Shown one piece after another: positions 1-7,439 of a stretch of DNA of 22,945 bases. The stretch spans positions 1 to 22,945 of the forward strand of contig JAFADM010000482.1 of the NCBI GenBank assembly GCA_023424865.1, in the 5' to 3' direction. Every line of letters begins with the position of its first letter. Position 1 is the first letter of the stretch. This stretch comes from Bacillota bacterium (GTDB lineage: Bacteria > Bacillota_A > Clostridia > DSM-8532). The position numbers and the translations under genes are program-made. The notes under the pieces are model-generated. The model made no database searches, was not told the DNA's origin, and saw only the letters and a program-made list of their open reading frames with translations.

Positions 1-513
1 CATTTCATCTGCTACCTGAGTTAAGTCTTTAATATCTCTTTGCAAATAGGTATCCACGTAGGAGCGGTAATAGGTTTCCCAATCAACCTGAGGCTGAGCG
101 TAGAGACGCGGCATGGAACCTTTGAAAATTCTTTCAAAAAGAGTATTAAGTCCTTGTTTTTTTACCTTGTCCATACGTGCCATCAGTCTTGCAGGATCCG
201 TTGTAAAGGTCTCTGAGGGAGCCTGATAAATTTCACTGTTTGACAGCCCCAATAAATTGATGATTCCAACCCGGCCTGCCAGAGACTCACTGGCGCTCTT
301 CATCATGTGAAAGGCCTGGGAGCCTGTCAGCCAGAAGTCGCCGTTCCTTTTACTTTTGTCTACAGCCATTTTTATATAGGGAAGTAGCTCAGGCGCATAC
401 TGGATCTCATCAATCAAAACAGGAGGTGTATAACGTTGCATAAACAGGCCAGGATCGCGTTTGGCAAGATAACGGACATCAGGATCATCTAATGTGACAA
501 TCTTGCGGTTGCT
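1..513 (-). pseudogene. AAA/DUF4143-family ATPase, 5'-truncated, continues past left edge
   Basis: The minus-strand frame is open over all 513 bases. It reads as the middle of the ATPase family that joins an AAA-like N-terminus to a DUF4143 C-terminus. Visible landmarks, in order, are VTLDDPDVRYLAK, a Walker-B-like VLIDEIQYAPELL, the sensor stretch DFWLTGSQ, SLAGR, and the start of the DUF4143 part (ERIFKGSMPRL, YVDTYLQRDIK). The expected first 40-60 residues, with the Walker A loop, are missing. A TGA (514-516) stands directly before the first recognisable codons, and the end of the neighbouring permease gene lies only 36 bp further on. I infer an inactive relic made by a deletion. A shortened protein from an internal start is possible but could not bind ATP normally. 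The 3' end lies outside the window. Cellular role is poorly defined even for intact members. Confidence 0.75.
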
Positions 514-549
514 TCAAAAAAACTCTAATATAAGCCATGCAAGCACTCA

Positions 550-2682
550 TTATCCCCGTATATTCAGCAGTACACACACCTTTCTAAGCGTAAAGCGGTA
601 AAGAACATAAAGCAGGGCAGATACAGCGGCAATCAGCACCAGACAGTTTGCCATGCCCGCTATTTCGCTGGGGCTTAGGTTTCCTCCGTCATTAAAATAC
701 ATGATCATGGCATAAAAAGCGTAAATGATCACGGTACCGGTAAATACGGGTGTAAAATATACCTTTGAAATCTGCCCTCTGACTGTTTTAAGCAAGTAGG
801 CTCTGGATGCGCCCAGATGCTTCAAATCGTCGTAAACCTGCGCATTTGTTAACCCAATTGTCAGACAGCGTGTATAAGCAATGACAACCACAGCAGCAAA
901 GCAGATGATGGCAATGAACACAAACAGCATTAAAAAAACAGCGGTGGTTTTTATAAAATCGACTTTATCAAGCACTCTGAATTGGGGCATGTATTTCCAC
1001 CGCATACGGAAAGCTGAGGAATCCCTCTGGCCGTAGTCGATGAGCTCATACCCGTTTTCCTTAAGATGCTCCCTGTCGTAGAAATAATCCTCTCCTGCTT
1101 TGTCCGCCAGCATTTTGGCTACCGGATCCCATGCATAAAACAACTCCACTTCAGGGCCGGAATGATCCGTGATGGCGTAAAACAGGCGCTTGGCAAAGGT
1201 GTAGGTTTCGGCGACGTCCGCAACATTAAAAAACACCTGCTCCTCCCGCCACTCATCGGTCAGTCCTTGTGTTATGCGTGTGTAATCGCTGTCATCCAGT
1301 ACCCTGCGGCCAAACAGCATGGTGTTTTTAAGAACCTGTTCGGAGGAAGCAACGTGAAGCACTTCTCCTGTTACAGGATTTGTTATAAGTGTTATGTCAT
1401 TGCCCATCCGGTAATTGCTGCTGCCTTCATCGTCATATACCGCCATCACTGTACCGGGTTCAATCGAAACCAAATCACCGGTCAGAGCATTGTAGGCGCT
1501 TTCGGACAAAAACGGATCACTTGATAGCAGCTCCGTATAGGCATAAGTATAGGTGGCACCCAGGCTGGCCTCTGTTTCAATGTATTTCTCGCCGTCAACC
1601 CCCAGTATGGCGGCAGGCTGGCTGACATAACCGGTGATGGTAACCCCTTCCTCCTGGGCCATACGCTCTATTTCCTCTTTTTCGGGCATACTTTGGTCGG
1701 CCCTGTAATGAAAGGCATAATCCACCCTGCGTGAGTCATACCCCATCATGGCTCCCGTACCCAGCATGGGAGTGTAAAAGGAGGCAAAATAAGCTCCCGC
1801 CACCAGCACGGTGATAACCAGCATATTGCGTACGGTTTGCCGGCCCTGAAATTTCATCATGCTGTTGGTAATGAGGTGCCTGTAGCGGTTTCTTCCCTGG
1901 TGCCAGCCATTGACCACCGTGTGAAGGAGTATAAAGTAAAGCCCGATTAATGCAGGGAGATAGGTTATGGCTGTGAGGCCTTCCGGCGGATACCAGCGCA
2001 GAATTTTTATAAAAAAGCTTGGAGTCAGGTAGCCCAAAAGGCCGCCACCTGCAAGAAGGATAATTCCCACCGGGCCATACCACCTTGGAACCTCCCGGAT
2101 GGGCTCTGATTTTCGGGATTCATTCACCACATCAATAATATTGGTGCGGCGGAGAAACCGGGACAGCATAAGAAAAAGCATGGCGATGACGAACACGGAA
2201 AAGGCCAGCGCAAAAAGATAGGCTTGAAAATTGAAGGATAGGGGCATTTCCTCGGTGTCAACCAAAAAAAGCCGGAACATCCGCCAGATAAGCCAGGCAA
2301 GGGGAGAACCCAATACCGTGCCCGCCGCGCAGGAGCCAAAGGATAGAAGTGCCAGTTCACGTGTCAAAAGGCCTGCAAGCTGTCTGCGTGTTGCGCCCAG
2401 GGCCATAAAAATACCTGTCTCCCGCGACTTATAGCGGAAAAACAAGCCTGAGGCGTAGGTGGTAAACACGCCGCAGCCAAGGACGGACAGGACAAAAATC
2501 ATCATGACCTGCTTTCGGGAGTCTCCGCCCACAGGCAGCACGTTTAAAATGGTAGGGGAACGCATCATGCATACATAGGCGGTAATCAAAAGCACTGAGA
2601 AAAAGCAGCATCCCGCAAGCAGTGCATACTGCCGGATATTCTTTTTCCGAAGCCCTGCGTAGACCTTTGAAAAGCTTGTCAT
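550..2682 (-). CDS. BceB-like FtsX-domain ABC transporter permease
   Basis: This is a 710-residue membrane protein with the BceB layout. I count about ten membrane segments, near residues 20-40, 59-81, 105-136, 154-176, 204-222, 238-258, 285-305, 579-604, 641-663 and 676-698. A large extracellular domain (about 307-578) sits between segments 7 and 8. FtsX-type regions surround it, including the cytoplasmic FRYKSRETGIFMALGATRRQ loop that contacts the ATPase and a second copy (YDDLKHLGASRAYLL). In BceAB-type systems such permeases bind cell-wall-active peptides and either free their lipid targets or signal to a kinase. Its ATG overlaps the stop of the upstream ATPase gene by 4 bp, so the two are translationally coupled. 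The substrate cannot be read from the sequence; antimicrobial peptide resistance is inferred from family membership. Confidence 0.88.
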   Translation of the reverse strand: MTSFSKVYAGLRKKNIRQYALLAGCCFFSVLLITAYVCMMRSPTILNVLPVGGDSRKQVMMIFVLSVLGCGVFTTYASGLFFRYKSRETGIFMALGATRRQLAGLLTRELALLSFGSCAAGTVLGSPLAWLIWRMFRLFLVDTEEMPLSFNFQAYLFALAFSVFVIAMLFLMLSRFLRRTNIIDVVNESRKSEPIREVPRWYGPVGIILLAGGGLLGYLTPSFFIKILRWYPPEGLTAITYLPALIGLYFILLHTVVNGWHQGRNRYRHLITNSMMKFQGRQTVRNMLVITVLVAGAYFASFYTPMLGTGAMMGYDSRRVDYAFHYRADQSMPEKEEIERMAQEEGVTITGYVSQPAAILGVDGEKYIETEASLGATYTYAYTELLSSDPFLSESAYNALTGDLVSIEPGTVMAVYDDEGSSNYRMGNDITLITNPVTGEVLHVASSEQVLKNTMLFGRRVLDDSDYTRITQGLTDEWREEQVFFNVADVAETYTFAKRLFYAITDHSGPEVELFYAWDPVAKMLADKAGEDYFYDREHLKENGYELIDYGQRDSSAFRMRWKYMPQFRVLDKVDFIKTTAVFLMLFVFIAIICFAAVVVIAYTRCLTIGLTNAQVYDDLKHLGASRAYLLKTVRGQISKVYFTPVFTGTVIIYAFYAMIMYFNDGGNLSPSEIAGMANCLVLIAAVSALLYVLYRFTLRKVCVLLNIRG

Positions 2683-3431
2683 TGCCCGCTCGCCTCCCCC
2701 ATCATGCGGATGGCATCCAGAAGCTCATCATGGAAAGCACCCTGGGCTTTATTAAGACTGGAAAGCTCACGCCAAACCTCTCCGTCCCGGAGTATGATCA
2801 CCCTGTTACAGAAGGAAGCCGCGAAGGAATCATGGGTCACCATAAAAATGGTTGCGCTAAGAGCGTCCCGGGCCTGCAAAAAGGTATTGATAACCTTTCT
2901 GGAGGATTTGGAGTCCAAATTTCCGGTAGGCTCATCGGCCAATATGAGCAGGGGGCTATTAATAAGTGCGCGGGCCACTGCGGTGCGCTGTTTTTCGCCG
3001 CCCGAAATTTCAGCCGGGTATTTTCCCTTAATAGCGGCTATCCCGAACACCTCACACAGCCGGTCGGCGGCGTCCTCCATCCCCCTGTCCGTTTTCCCGC
3101 CGATAATGCGGGGCAGCATAATATTATCCCTGACGGTCAGGCCATCCAGTAATAAATAGTCCTGAAAAACAAAGCCCAGTCTGCGGTTTCGCACCTGCGC
3201 AAGCTCATCCTCCTTAAGAGATGCCAGTTCCGTGTTGTCCAGCCGAATGCTGCCCGAATCCGCGGGGATATAGCAGGAAATGCAGTTGAGCAAGGTGGTT
3301 TTGCCGGAACCGGATGGCCCCATAACAGCAACAAATTCTCCCTTGTCTACAGTGAGGGAAATACCCTTAAGAACCTCGTAGGTTGTTTTATTTGTCTGAT
3401 AGGATTTTTTTAAATCTTTTACAGCTAACAT
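2679..3431 (-). CDS. BceA/MacB-type ABC transporter ATPase
   Basis: This 250-residue nucleotide-binding protein energises the permease encoded just downstream. Walker A is GPSGSGKT (38-45), the Q-loop lies in GFVFQDYLLL (about 87-96), the ABC signature is SGGEKQR (143-149), Walker B is LLILADE (161-167) followed by the D-loop GNLDS, and the H-loop histidine is H200 in MVTHDS. PTGNLDS is typical of the MacB/LolD/BceA group, which powers FtsX-type permeases and not importers. A ribosome site (AAGGAGG) lies upstream of the ATG. The gene is first in a two-gene operon and diverges from a response regulator gene 205 bp away, so it is probably controlled by that system. SGGEKQR replaces the commoner SGGQQQR but is compatible with activity. 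Confidence 0.92.
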   Translation of the reverse strand: MLAVKDLKKSYQTNKTTYEVLKGISLTVDKGEFVAVMGPSGSGKTTLLNCISCYIPADSGSIRLDNTELASLKEDELAQVRNRRLGFVFQDYLLLDGLTVRDNIMLPRIIGGKTDRGMEDAADRLCEVFGIAAIKGKYPAEISGGEKQRTAVARALINSPLLILADEPTGNLDSKSSRKVINTFLQARDALSATIFMVTHDSFAASFCNRVIILRDGEVWRELSSLNKAQGAFHDELLDAIRMMGEASGQ

Positions 3432-3567
3432 AAAGGTCAGCCTCCTTCCAAAGCCAGCATAACCAATCTACTGGGGCTATGGGGGCAGGCGTGTAACCTT
3501 TGGCCGTTATTTTGCCATTTTAGGAATTCTGTTTCCACTGCAATGTAAAATACGGCTTGCTTTATGC

Positions 3568-3607
3568 CAAGTTTGGTTTGGAGGTTTGCCGTTGGCCATA
3601 GTAAAAT
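3568..3607 (+). promoter_or_regulatory. Possible LytTR-type direct repeat and -10 box in divergent spacer
   Basis: The 205-bp spacer between the ATPase and the response regulator must hold promoters for both directions. CAAGTTTGG (3568-3576) and GCCGTTGGC (3588-3596) share a GTT core and are offset by 20 bp, close to the two-turn spacing of LytTR-domain sites. A weak -10-like TAAAAT follows at 3602-3607. Matches to the published LytTR consensus are partial, so this is a suggestion only. I saw no convincing promoter for the minus strand. Confidence 0.22.
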
Positions 3608-3636
3608 AAGCATGACAGGAAGAAGGGGGAGGTACA

Positions 3637-4344
3637 GTGCTGAGGATTGGCATATGCGATGATATGAAGGAGGCCCGTTTTTCGCTCCGCTACACCCTGG
3701 AGCGGATCTTGGAGCCCCGCACCATTGAGAATACCATTTGTGAATTCAGCTCCGGAGATCGGCTCATGGAGTGGATGAACAAGCATGCAGGGGAACTGGA
3801 TGTCCTATTCCTTGATATCGAAATGGATGGCAGCAATGGCATGGAAACCGCTAAAAAGCTGCGAAATTCGGATGCCGGGTTACAAATTGTCTTTGTAACA
3901 AGTCACCCGGATTTTGTTTTTGACGGCTATTCGGTAGGTGCGCTGGATTACCTTCTAAAGCCGGTAGAGGCACAAAAGCTGGACGGCATTCTCACCCGTG
4001 CCCTGGCCGCGCTTCATCTTAACGCAGAGGACGTTTATTTTTGCCGAAACAGCGAAGGGCTGTACCGTATCCCCAAGGCTTCCATCCGCTATTTCAGCTC
4101 CGATAAGCGTTTGATTACCTGCGTTGCAAAAACCCGAAGCTATACCTATTACGCCCGCCTGGACGAGGTGGAGAAGGACGTTGGAACGTCCTTTGTACGT
4201 ATCCATCAGCGTTACCTTGTAAATGTGCCTATGGTGGATTGTATCGACGTAAGCTCGGTGCAAATCGGAACGGAAACACTGCCAGTCAGCCGCACCTTTC
4301 AGAAAAAGGCCATGCTTGCGTTCACCCGAGCCATGCTCAAATAA
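3637..4344 (+). CDS. LytTR-family response regulator
   Basis: This 235-residue regulator has a receiver domain (about 1-120) and a LytTR DNA-binding domain (about 130-230). The receiver shows the acidic pair D8-D9 in GICDDM, the phospho-acceptor D60 in VLFLDIEMDG, the switch region VTSHPDF, and the conserved lysine in DYLLKPV. The C-terminal part has the LytTR hallmarks RYFSSDKR, FVRIHQRYLVN and LPVSRTF. The start is a GTG with GGGGGAGG 4 bases upstream; no upstream ATG has a comparable site. The kinase gene follows 23 bp later, and the BceAB-like transporter genes diverge from it, making them its most likely targets. This group includes AgrA, VirR and NatR; no agrB or agrD is seen nearby. 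Confidence 0.92.
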   Translation: MLRIGICDDMKEARFSLRYTLERILEPRTIENTICEFSSGDRLMEWMNKHAGELDVLFLDIEMDGSNGMETAKKLRNSDAGLQIVFVTSHPDFVFDGYSVGALDYLLKPVEAQKLDGILTRALAALHLNAEDVYFCRNSEGLYRIPKASIRYFSSDKRLITCVAKTRSYTYYARLDEVEKDVGTSFVRIHQRYLVNVPMVDCIDVSSVQIGTETLPVSRTFQKKAMLAFTRAMLK

Positions 4345-4367
4345 GGGGGGCGCAAGCGAAGGAGCTT

Positions 4368-5681
4368 ATGGAAGCACTGCTTTATTTTTTGCAGGCCATA
4401 GGAGGCTATTTTATATTCGTTCCCGGTGGCATTGTAATGGGAATGACAGTATCCCGGTTCATCCCCGCTAAAGGCCGCCGGGTGTACCGGCTGCTGCCTG
4501 TGCTGTTTTTTTCTTTGGTAATCGGTATGCCAAGCTGGATAGGCGACGAAAACCCGCTTTTTATGTTTCCTTTTTTTATTGCTTTATACATGATCTGTTA
4601 TTCGGGCCCATGGTATGCACGCCTGGTTATAGGAGGCATCTTTTACAGCCTGCTTATGCCAATGAATATGATGATTGATTCCGCCTCCTTTAATGCACTT
4701 CATCCTGCGTCATTTATATTGATTGGGATAAAAACAGCGCTTTGGGGCTTTCTTCTGATGCTTGCAAGGTACTTTGCAGGCAAGGAAAGAGGCCTTATGC
4801 GATCCGCCAAGCTCTGGGCGCTCACAGGAGGGCTATCCTTAGCGCCGCTTTTTGCAACGTTGTCCTTTACGCTCTGGAACTGGAATACACTCCTCTTTAC
4901 GGAAACCGCATATAAAAGCATTATTCTGCGCCTGGGATACACCATTCTTCCTTTTGCGGCTTTATCGTCTGTGGCGCTGCTTGCGGCGTTAATTGTGCTA
5001 TCCCGTCACGAGGAGCTTGAAGAGCAGCAAAAGCTGGCTGAAATTCAGGCGGTTTATTACAGGGGGCTCACGCGGGAGCAGTCCCAGCTGCGCACGCTGA
5101 GACATGATTTGCGCAATCATATTTTGGTAGCCCAAAGCCTTCTGGGACAAGGGGATAATGAGGGCGTCGGGAAATATTTGGAGGAGCTGTCTGAGTCCTG
5201 TACCCTAAGGATTTCACGGCCTGTTTGTGACAATATTATTGCCAATGCTGTTCTTTCCAGTAAATTGGCTATTATGGAACAAGAGCAAATGCAGGCGGAC
5301 TGTCAGATAAGTCTGCCTAAAGAGCTTCCTGTTTCGGATACCGAGCTTTGCTCCCTTTTGGGAAACGCGCTGGATAACGCTATTGAAGCCGTCAGAGACG
5401 CTGTGGACAAGCGTGTTGTTATACGTGTCCGGGCGGACAAGGGCATCTTAATGCTCCGGGTGGAAAATGCCCTGGGCAGGCAGCCGCTTTATGAAAATGG
5501 CCTGTTTAAAACCACCAAGGCTACGGGAGACGGGCATGGAATGGGCTTGAACGGCATGAGGGACATTGTCCGGAAGTACAATGGCTCAATGGATACGGTT
5601 GTGTCAAACGGACGTTTTGAACTGGTGATATCTGTCCCCTTGGCAAGACAAAGCGATGAATGGGTCAAGGTCAAGGGGTGA
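4368..5681 (+). CDS. AgrC/NatK-like GHKL sensor histidine kinase
   Basis: This is a 437-residue membrane kinase and the partner of the LytTR regulator before it. The N-terminal 210 residues contain about six hydrophobic segments and no large external domain, as in AgrC-type receptors. A short coiled linker (RHEELEEQQKLAEIQ) leads to the histidine box LRTLRHDLRNH, with phospho-acceptor H246. The GHKL ATPase domain follows, with an N-box (LLGNALDNAIEAV) and a G-box (GDGHGMGLNGMRDIV). I chose the ATG at 4368, behind GAAGGAG; an upstream in-frame start would overlap the regulator gene by over 100 bp and lacks sense as a membrane protein start. The input signal is unknown; a peptide, or the state of the divergent transporter, is plausible. 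Confidence 0.88.
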   Translation: MEALLYFLQAIGGYFIFVPGGIVMGMTVSRFIPAKGRRVYRLLPVLFFSLVIGMPSWIGDENPLFMFPFFIALYMICYSGPWYARLVIGGIFYSLLMPMNMMIDSASFNALHPASFILIGIKTALWGFLLMLARYFAGKERGLMRSAKLWALTGGLSLAPLFATLSFTLWNWNTLLFTETAYKSIILRLGYTILPFAALSSVALLAALIVLSRHEELEEQQKLAEIQAVYYRGLTREQSQLRTLRHDLRNHILVAQSLLGQGDNEGVGKYLEELSESCTLRISRPVCDNIIANAVLSSKLAIMEQEQMQADCQISLPKELPVSDTELCSLLGNALDNAIEAVRDAVDKRVVIRVRADKGILMLRVENALGRQPLYENGLFKTTKATGDGHGMGLNGMRDIVRKYNGSMDTVVSNGRFELVISVPLARQSDEWVKVKG

Positions 5682-5697
5682 CGTAACAGGTGCTTCC

Positions 5698-5727
5698 TTG
5701 CAGATTATTTGAAGCCCATGCTATAAT
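5698..5727 (+). promoter_or_regulatory. Sigma-A-type promoter of the rpn-coaB-coaC-peptidase run
   Basis: A -35 box TTGCAG (5698-5703) and a perfect -10 box TATAAT (5722-5727) are separated by 18 bp. The -10 is extended by a TG one base upstream (TGCTATAAT). Transcription would begin near 5734, just ahead of the GTGGAGG ribosome site of the Rpn-like gene. The leader would therefore be only about 17 nt. No operator-like repeat is evident. Confidence 0.72.
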
Positions 5728-5750
5728 TACTTATAGTGGAGGGCATTGCT

Positions 5751-6653
5751 ATGGCGGATGATGTTAGAATTCAATGGCACCCGGTGTTTGCCAGTGCTTT
5801 AAGGCTGGAGCTACAGGAGTATGAAGATATTCTGGAAATCCAGGAGGAGTATCAGTTAACCCGGAAACCACTGGAAATAGATATTCTGGTAATACGAAAA
5901 AAATGGGATGCGCCCCTTATAAAGAATCTGGTTAAGCTTTTTCGCGGACATAATATTATTGAGTATAAGTCACCTGAAGATTATCTCAGCATAGATGACT
6001 TTTATAAGGTCAGAGCATATGCTTTTCTTTACAAGGTAAGCGGAAAAGAAGTGGATTCCATTCCAATTGACGATATCACCATAAGCTGTGTATTAAGTAC
6101 TTTTCCACAAAAGCTTATAAACTACCTGATGGATATTGATAATGTAACAGTGATAAACGAGTATCCAGGGATTTATTATGTCGAGGGACTGGAAATAACA
6201 ACTCAAATTATAGTTATTGATGAACTCAGTAAAAGAGAGAACAGATTTGTACGCCTTTTAACAAAAAGGCAGGATGTCCATGAAGAAATTGGTTATTTAA
6301 TTCAGGACTATCCTGAAAACAGAAAAGATAAGCGTTATGAAATTTTAATGGATCTGGTTTTACAGACTCATATTGAACAATTGACGGAGGTGTTGAAAAT
6401 GTCAAAAGCGCTGACACCAAAAGCGGAAGAACTTATTTATGAGGTATTAAGCAAATTTCAAATTGATCAGAAGATTCGTGAAGCAGGCCGTGAGGAAGGT
6501 CGTGAAGCAGGCCGTGAGGAAGGCCGTCTGGAAGGTATTTATATAGCAGCGAAAGCCTTTATCGGGACTGGAAAATCTCTTGAAGAGGCGGTTGATCTTT
6601 TTAATCTTCCCGAACCTGTTATCCATAAGCTTAAAAAGGAATTGCAGCATTAA
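5751..6653 (+). CDS. Rpn-like PD-(D/E)XK nuclease (recombination-promoting nuclease/putative transposase family)
   Basis: The protein has 300 residues, about the usual Rpn length. The N-terminal part opens with IQWHPVFASALRLELQ and shows a PD-(D/E)XK arrangement: D44 in PLEIDILVIRKK, then E71-x-K73 in NIIEYKSPED, followed by DDFYKVRAYAFLYK. A helical region follows, then a C-terminal tail with four-residue repeats (REAG, REEG, REAG, REEG, about 243-258) and a short helical end. Family members are DNases; in E. coli the full-length forms are toxic and act against phage. I chose the ATG at 5751 because GTGGAGG lies 9 bases before it; a GTG at 5736 overlaps that site. The gene is first in its operon, and coaB starts 3 bp after its stop. 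An internal start at codon 217 is described separately. The fold assignment is good; the defence role is inferred. Confidence 0.68.
   Translation: MADDVRIQWHPVFASALRLELQEYEDILEIQEEYQLTRKPLEIDILVIRKKWDAPLIKNLVKLFRGHNIIEYKSPEDYLSIDDFYKVRAYAFLYKVSGKEVDSIPIDDITISCVLSTFPQKLINYLMDIDNVTVINEYPGIYYVEGLEITTQIIVIDELSKRENRFVRLLTKRQDVHEEIGYLIQDYPENRKDKRYEILMDLVLQTHIEQLTEVLKMSKALTPKAEELIYEVLSKFQIDQKIREAGREEGREAGREEGRLEGIYIAAKAFIGTGKSLEEAVDLFNLPEPVIHKLKKELQH
6386..6390 (+). promoter_or_regulatory. Internal Shine-Dalgarno site within the Rpn-like gene
   Basis: GGAGG (within ACGGAGG) lies 8 bases before an in-frame ATG at 6399, an ideal ribosome-binding arrangement inside the coding sequence. It is as strong as the site of the full-length start. 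Confidence 0.6.
6399..6653 (+). CDS. Candidate intragenic RpnS-like protein (C-terminal 84 residues of the Rpn-like gene)
   Basis: This reading begins at codon 217 of the Rpn-like gene, in the same frame, and shares its stop. It would encode an 84-residue protein starting MSKALTPKAEEL that lacks the whole nuclease core. It keeps the helical region, the four-residue repeats REAG/REEG and the C-terminal helix ending KKELQH. For E. coli Rpn proteins it is established that the C-terminal domain is translated separately from an internal start, forms dimers through a helix with four-residue repeats of variable number, and blocks the toxic full-length nuclease. Here the internal start, the preceding GGAGG and the repeats are seen directly; separate translation and an antitoxin role are inferred. 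The alternative is a chance ribosome site within a Glu-Val-Leu-Lys-Met run. Confidence 0.5.
   Translation: MSKALTPKAEELIYEVLSKFQIDQKIREAGREEGREAGREEGRLEGIYIAAKAFIGTGKSLEEAVDLFNLPEPVIHKLKKELQH
6477..6524 (+). repeat. Two tandem 24-bp units encoding REAGREEG
   Basis: Two copies of a 24-bp unit (6477-6500 and 6501-6524) differ only in the last base. Each encodes REAGREEG, so the protein carries four consecutive four-residue blocks; a partly similar RLEG block follows. Gain or loss of a unit would keep the reading frame, and would change the length of the predicted helix in both the long and the short product. Confidence 0.92.
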
Positions 6654-6656
6654 ACT

Positions 6657-7439
6657 ATGAAGATACTTATAACCTCCGGCGGTACCATTGAGCCCATCGA
6701 CAGTGTGAGAAGCATTGCCAACACCTCTACCGGTATGTTGGGAAGTCTTATTGCCAGGGCGTTCGGGGAAAATGCCGCCACGGAAAAAATATATTATGTC
6801 GCAGGGAAGAAGGCGGTTCTTCCAACTCTTTCAGAGCCGAATAAGCTGGTGGTATTGCCCGTTTTAACCGTTGCCGATCTGGATGAGGCGGTGCGTAAGA
6901 TACTGGCTGAAAATACCGTGGACATTATTATTCACAGTATGGCTGTCAGTGATTACAGGGTAAAGGCCGTCGCCACTGCCGAAAGCCTGGCTCCGGAGCT
7001 TACGGATGGACAAAAGCGCCGTACCGAAGATGGGGCCACCCCTGAAGAGGGCCTGTACAACACATTGATTTCCCATCATAATTCCATTATCCCCCAGGAT
7101 GGCAAGCTGCCCTCCAATATAGACAATCTCATTCTTTTTATGGAGCGAACGCCCAAAATTATTACTCTCTTTCAAAGCCTGGCTCCCAAAGCCATTCTTG
7201 TAGGCTTTAAGCTTCTGGACGGAGTACCCTTTGAAACCTTAATAGAAAATGCGCTTCACATAATGAAGGAAAACAAGTGTGCTTTTGTGCTTGCAAACGA
7301 TCTCAAAGGCATTACCGATACCGGGCACATAGGTTATTTGGTGGATGAGTCAAAAAGGATTATCCGTCTTGAGACAAAAAATCAAATTGCTCAGGCTATT
7401 TTAGAGGCTGTCCTTGAAAAAAAGGGGGGAAAGCCATGA
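6657..7439 (+). CDS. coaB: Phosphopantothenate--cysteine ligase, monofunctional
   Basis: It joins 4'-phosphopantothenate to cysteine, the second step of coenzyme A synthesis after pantothenate phosphorylation, in the cytoplasm. The 260-residue protein shows the CoaB features ITSGGTIEPIDSVRSIANTSTG (residues 5-26), IIHSMAVSDY (91-100), a substrate/lysine region LPSNIDNLILFMERTPKII (about 151-169), LVGFKLL, and CAFVLANDL near the end. It is a stand-alone enzyme of the streptococcal/enterococcal type, not the CoaBC fusion common in bacteria. It is about 30 residues longer than typical streptococcal CoaB, apparently through a charged insert around residues 103-140. Only 3 bp separate it from the Rpn-like stop and its own ribosome site is weak, so it may depend on coupling to that gene. 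It overlaps coaC by 4 bp. Confidence 0.9.
   Translation: MKILITSGGTIEPIDSVRSIANTSTGMLGSLIARAFGENAATEKIYYVAGKKAVLPTLSEPNKLVVLPVLTVADLDEAVRKILAENTVDIIIHSMAVSDYRVKAVATAESLAPELTDGQKRRTEDGATPEEGLYNTLISHHNSIIPQDGKLPSNIDNLILFMERTPKIITLFQSLAPKAILVGFKLLDGVPFETLIENALHIMKENKCAFVLANDLKGITDTGHIGYLVDESKRIIRLETKNQIAQAILEAVLEKKGGKP

Noticed and set aside
3612..3662. 16-codon plus-strand open frame overlapping the LytTR regulator start, considered as an AgrD-like peptide
   Set aside because: No ribosome site, no AgrD-like motif, and it contains the regulator's own Shine-Dalgarno.
4239..4367. Upstream in-frame start for the GHKL kinase
   Set aside because: It would overlap the regulator gene by over 100 bp; the ATG at 4368 has a clear ribosome site and begins a membrane helix.
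5736..5751. GTG at 5736 as the start of the Rpn-like gene
   Set aside because: It falls inside the ribosome site GTGGAGG that serves the ATG at 5751.
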